Below are positions 62,141 to 64,000 of a stretch of 64,000 nucleotides of DNA, piece after piece. Origin of the DNA: Vibrio sp. 10N (GTDB taxonomy: Bacteria; Pseudomonadota; Gammaproteobacteria; Enterobacterales; Vibrionaceae); assembly GCF_036245475.1 (NCBI RefSeq), contig NZ_BTPM01000001.1, positions 3,224,001 through 3,288,000 on the forward strand. The letters are read 5' to 3'. The translations under genes and the position numbers were made by a program. The notes beneath the pieces were generated by a model. The model was not told the origin of the DNA and ran no database searches. It was given only the letters and a program-made list of their open reading frames with translations. How positions within the stretch are numbered: position 1 is the stretch's first letter; the number at the start of each line of letters is the position of its first letter.

Positions 62141-64000
62141 ACTACCGAGCAATGGTAAAGCACAAATTACCACTGGCAGAAAAACTGCTGCGTAAGAACC
62201 CAATGTTAATGCGCTTGGCAGTGAGAACTGAGTCTCACCTCATCAAACGACAACTTAAAAAGCAAACCAAACAGCTGCAAGGCACCGTCGCCGCGCTATC
62301 CACCGATCAAATCGAGCTGCTACAAGACGCAAAAAAACAAGGCATGTTCGACCGTAAGTGGTACGAAGATGTCCAACAGCGCGTATTTAATAGCGAACTT
62401 GAGGCATTTGGTGACTATCTAAGTAAAAGCCGCTTTTGTGGTGTGAGCCCAAGTCCAGCATTCGATAACCTTCACTACTTAAAAGCCAATACAGATGTCT
62501 ATCACTCTGGGTTACCACCGCTAGCCCATTATCTCGCTACCGGCAGTCACGAGGGACGAGCTTCACGACCGTTCTTGCCGAACTGGACACCAACCGACAA
62601 GCTGACAACCCCTATAGACATCAAGGCGATTGAGTCATTAAATATCGCCCTTTGCCTACATGTGTTTTACGATGACTTTCTCGATTACTATCTCGAATGC
62701 CTAAAGACTTTCCCGACAAAAGTAGATGTCTTTGTGTCGGTGACCAGTGAAGCGTCAAAAAAGCTCGCTGAAACGAAGCTAAATCAATGTGATAACGTCA
62801 AGAAACTTGAGGTCGCTATTGTGCCGAACCACGGGCGAAATTTCGGGCCGTTACTGGTCGAGTTTGCCGAGCAATTGATGCGGTATGATCTTTTTGCTCA
62901 CCTCCATTCTAAGAAGTCTCTTTATTCTGGTCGCCAACAAACACAATGGGCAGACTATTTAGGTGAGTTCTTGCTCAAAGACTCGCATCGTGTCGCTCAA
63001 ATGCTCACGTATTTTGCTCAAAACAAAGACTGCGGCATTTATTACCCAACATCGTTTTTCATGATGCCAGATTGGGTAAACCACTGGCTTAAGAACAAAC
63101 CTTTTAAGCAGCGATTCTTTGAAGAATGGCAGATCGAACATCATGACGACTTCCTTGCTTACCCTGTGGGTGGAATGTTTTGGGCAAGGCCTTCGGCTCT
63201 CAAGCCGCTGTTAGACAAAACCTACCAATACGATGATTTCCCGGCCGAACCGCTGCCCAATGATGGCTCAGAGCTTCATGCACTTGAACGTTGTATTGGC
63301 CTGCTTGCAGAGAAAACCGGTCACAAGCAACTGTTTTATGTACCAGAGTTAGGTTCTTTTACTCATGATAAAAGTTTTGTCTTCTCAAATTATGTGAATA
63401 CAAAACAGCAACTTATGGATAAGGTCAGACCTTTTGACATCATCTCATTCGATGTGTTTGATACATTGGTACGTCGTAGCCACTTCGTCCCAGATTACGC
63501 CAAGCTTAAGTTCGGGCAACAGCTCGAAAAAGAGGGACTGGTCGCCAGCGCCCATGAATTCGTGAAGCTTCGCAACAACGCCGAGTTTGAAGTGCGTAAA
63601 GAGACAAACTTCCAAGGCGACGTGAATATTTTTCAAGTCTATGAAAAGCTAGGTCAGCACTTCGACTGGTCAGCCGAGCAAGCGCAGCAATACGCTGAGG
63701 TGGAATTTGGTCACGATCTAGCGATGATTGAAAGCAAAGACGAAATCGTAGACATATTAAACACGCTCATTGGCGCAGGAAAAACGGTCTACATTATCTC
63801 TGATACTTACTACAGTGAGCATCAAATCGTACTCATGCTGCGTAAAGCAGGGGTCACCAATGGCTATCAGCTTTATGTCTCCTCAGAGATGGGACTGCGC
63901 AAAGACAACGGCAGTATGTGGTCATATATGCAAGGTCACCTTAAAAACAAGGGCAGCTTCGTACACATTGGTGACAATGCCGTCGCCGATGCACAAATCC
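62137..64000 (+). CDS. RgpF-family / HAD-domain glycan protein (3' end cut by window)
   Basis: The frame is open from ATG 62137 to the window end (621 codons). Residues 1-165 include the 'HYLKANTDVYHSGLPPLAHY' repeat-type motif. Residues 170-410 match the rhamnan synthesis F family: 'NIALCLHVFYDDFLDYYLEC', 'VPNHGRNFGPLLVEFA' and 'HLHSKKS'. Residues from about 430 start a HAD domain with 'FDIISFDVFDTLVRR' and 'VYIISDTYYSEHQ'. It is probably a cytoplasmic glycosyltransferase for rhamnan-like glycan. The start overlaps the previous stop (ATGA). Confidence 0.88.
   Translation, partial: MNYRAMVKHKLPLAEKLLRKNPMLMRLAVRTESHLIKRQLKKQTKQLQGTVAALSTDQIELLQDAKKQGMFDRKWYEDVQQRVFNSELEAFGDYLSKSRFCGVSPSPAFDNLHYLKANTDVYHSGLPPLAHYLATGSHEGRASRPFLPNWTPTDKLTTPIDIKAIESLNIALCLHVFYDDFLDYYLECLKTFPTKVDVFVSVTSEASKKLAETKLNQCDNVKKLEVAIVPNHGRNFGPLLVEFAEQLMRYDLFAHLHSKKSLYSGRQQTQWADYLGEFLLKDSHRVAQMLTYFAQNKDCGIYYPTSFFMMPDWVNHWLKNKPFKQRFFEEWQIEHHDDFLAYPVGGMFWARPSALKPLLDKTYQYDDFPAEPLPNDGSELHALERCIGLLAEKTGHKQLFYVPELGSFTHDKSFVFSNYVNTKQQLMDKVRPFDIISFDVFDTLVRRSHFVPDYAKLKFGQQLEKEGLVASAHEFVKLRNNAEFEVRKETNFQGDVNIFQVYEKLGQHFDWSAEQAQQYAEVEFGHDLAMIESKDEIVDILNTLIGAGKTVYIISDTYYSEHQIVLMLRKAGVTNGYQLYVSSEMGLRKDNGSMWSYMQGHLKNKGSFVHIGDNAVADAQI

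Overview
The window reads as part of a marine gammaproteobacterium, most likely a Vibrionaceae member. This is inferred from protein families and general codon style; no rRNA or tRNA was seen to confirm it. Almost all of it is a large cell-surface polysaccharide locus with a neighbouring block of secreted multidomain proteins.

Region 1 (about 0-10.5 kb, + strand): ABC-transporter-dependent capsule export genes (kpsD-like, cut by the window edge; kpsM; kpsE), then dTDP-L-rhamnose genes (rfbC, rfbD, rfbA) with two GT2 glycosyltransferases between them, then manC and manB for GDP-mannose. Neither the export ATPase (kpsT) nor rfbB is in the window. No Wzx/Wzy pair or initiating sugar-phosphate transferase was recognised, which fits a KpsMT-type export route.

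Region 2 (10.5-24 kb, + strand): tightly packed, partly AT-rich accessory genes. They encode two long coiled-coil proteins (one fused to a degenerate FkbM-like domain), several GT4-type glycosyltransferases, a tandem sulfotransferase-like protein, two single sulfotransferases and a DUF6473-like protein. Region 3 (24-33.3 kb, + strand): gmd, fcl and gmm (GDP-L-fucose branch), two proteins carrying a 'GW/RxDL' module (one with a C-terminal GT4 domain), a small protein with an SCP2-like domain, manA and galU. A hairpin separates galU from the next convergent gene.

Region 4 (33.3-47 kb, - strand): three very large secreted FG-GAP / thrombospondin-type-3 proteins, a coiled-coil lipoprotein and a right-handed beta-helix protein. 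Region 5 (47.2-50.9 kb, + strand): a small GW-module protein, a secreted putative glycoside hydrolase and a sulfotransferase. Region 6 (50.9-55.9 kb, - strand): two more sulfotransferases, a GT4 and a GT2. Region 7 (56.1-60.6 kb, - strand): a 1518-aa RCC1/TSP3/FG-GAP secreted protein. Region 8 (60.6-64 kb, + strand): a perfect 11-bp ops (RfaH) element, a stand-alone HAD-associated C-terminal domain protein and the start of a RgpF/HAD protein that runs off the window.

Taken together: nucleotide-sugar genes supply rhamnose, mannose and fucose; many glycosyltransferases and six sulfotransferase-type genes would build a sulfated glycan; Kps proteins export it. The secreted propeller proteins are plausible matrix or capsule-binding partners, by analogy with the propeller adhesins of Vibrio biofilms. 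The most unusual signals are four secreted proteins built on a shared 8-repeat propeller scaffold with exchangeable heads; a degenerate heptanucleotide DNA array that encodes a heptad coiled coil while avoiding in-frame stops; two further intergenic heptanucleotide arrays; and a TPR-like tail shared by sulfotransferases and possibly by KpsE.
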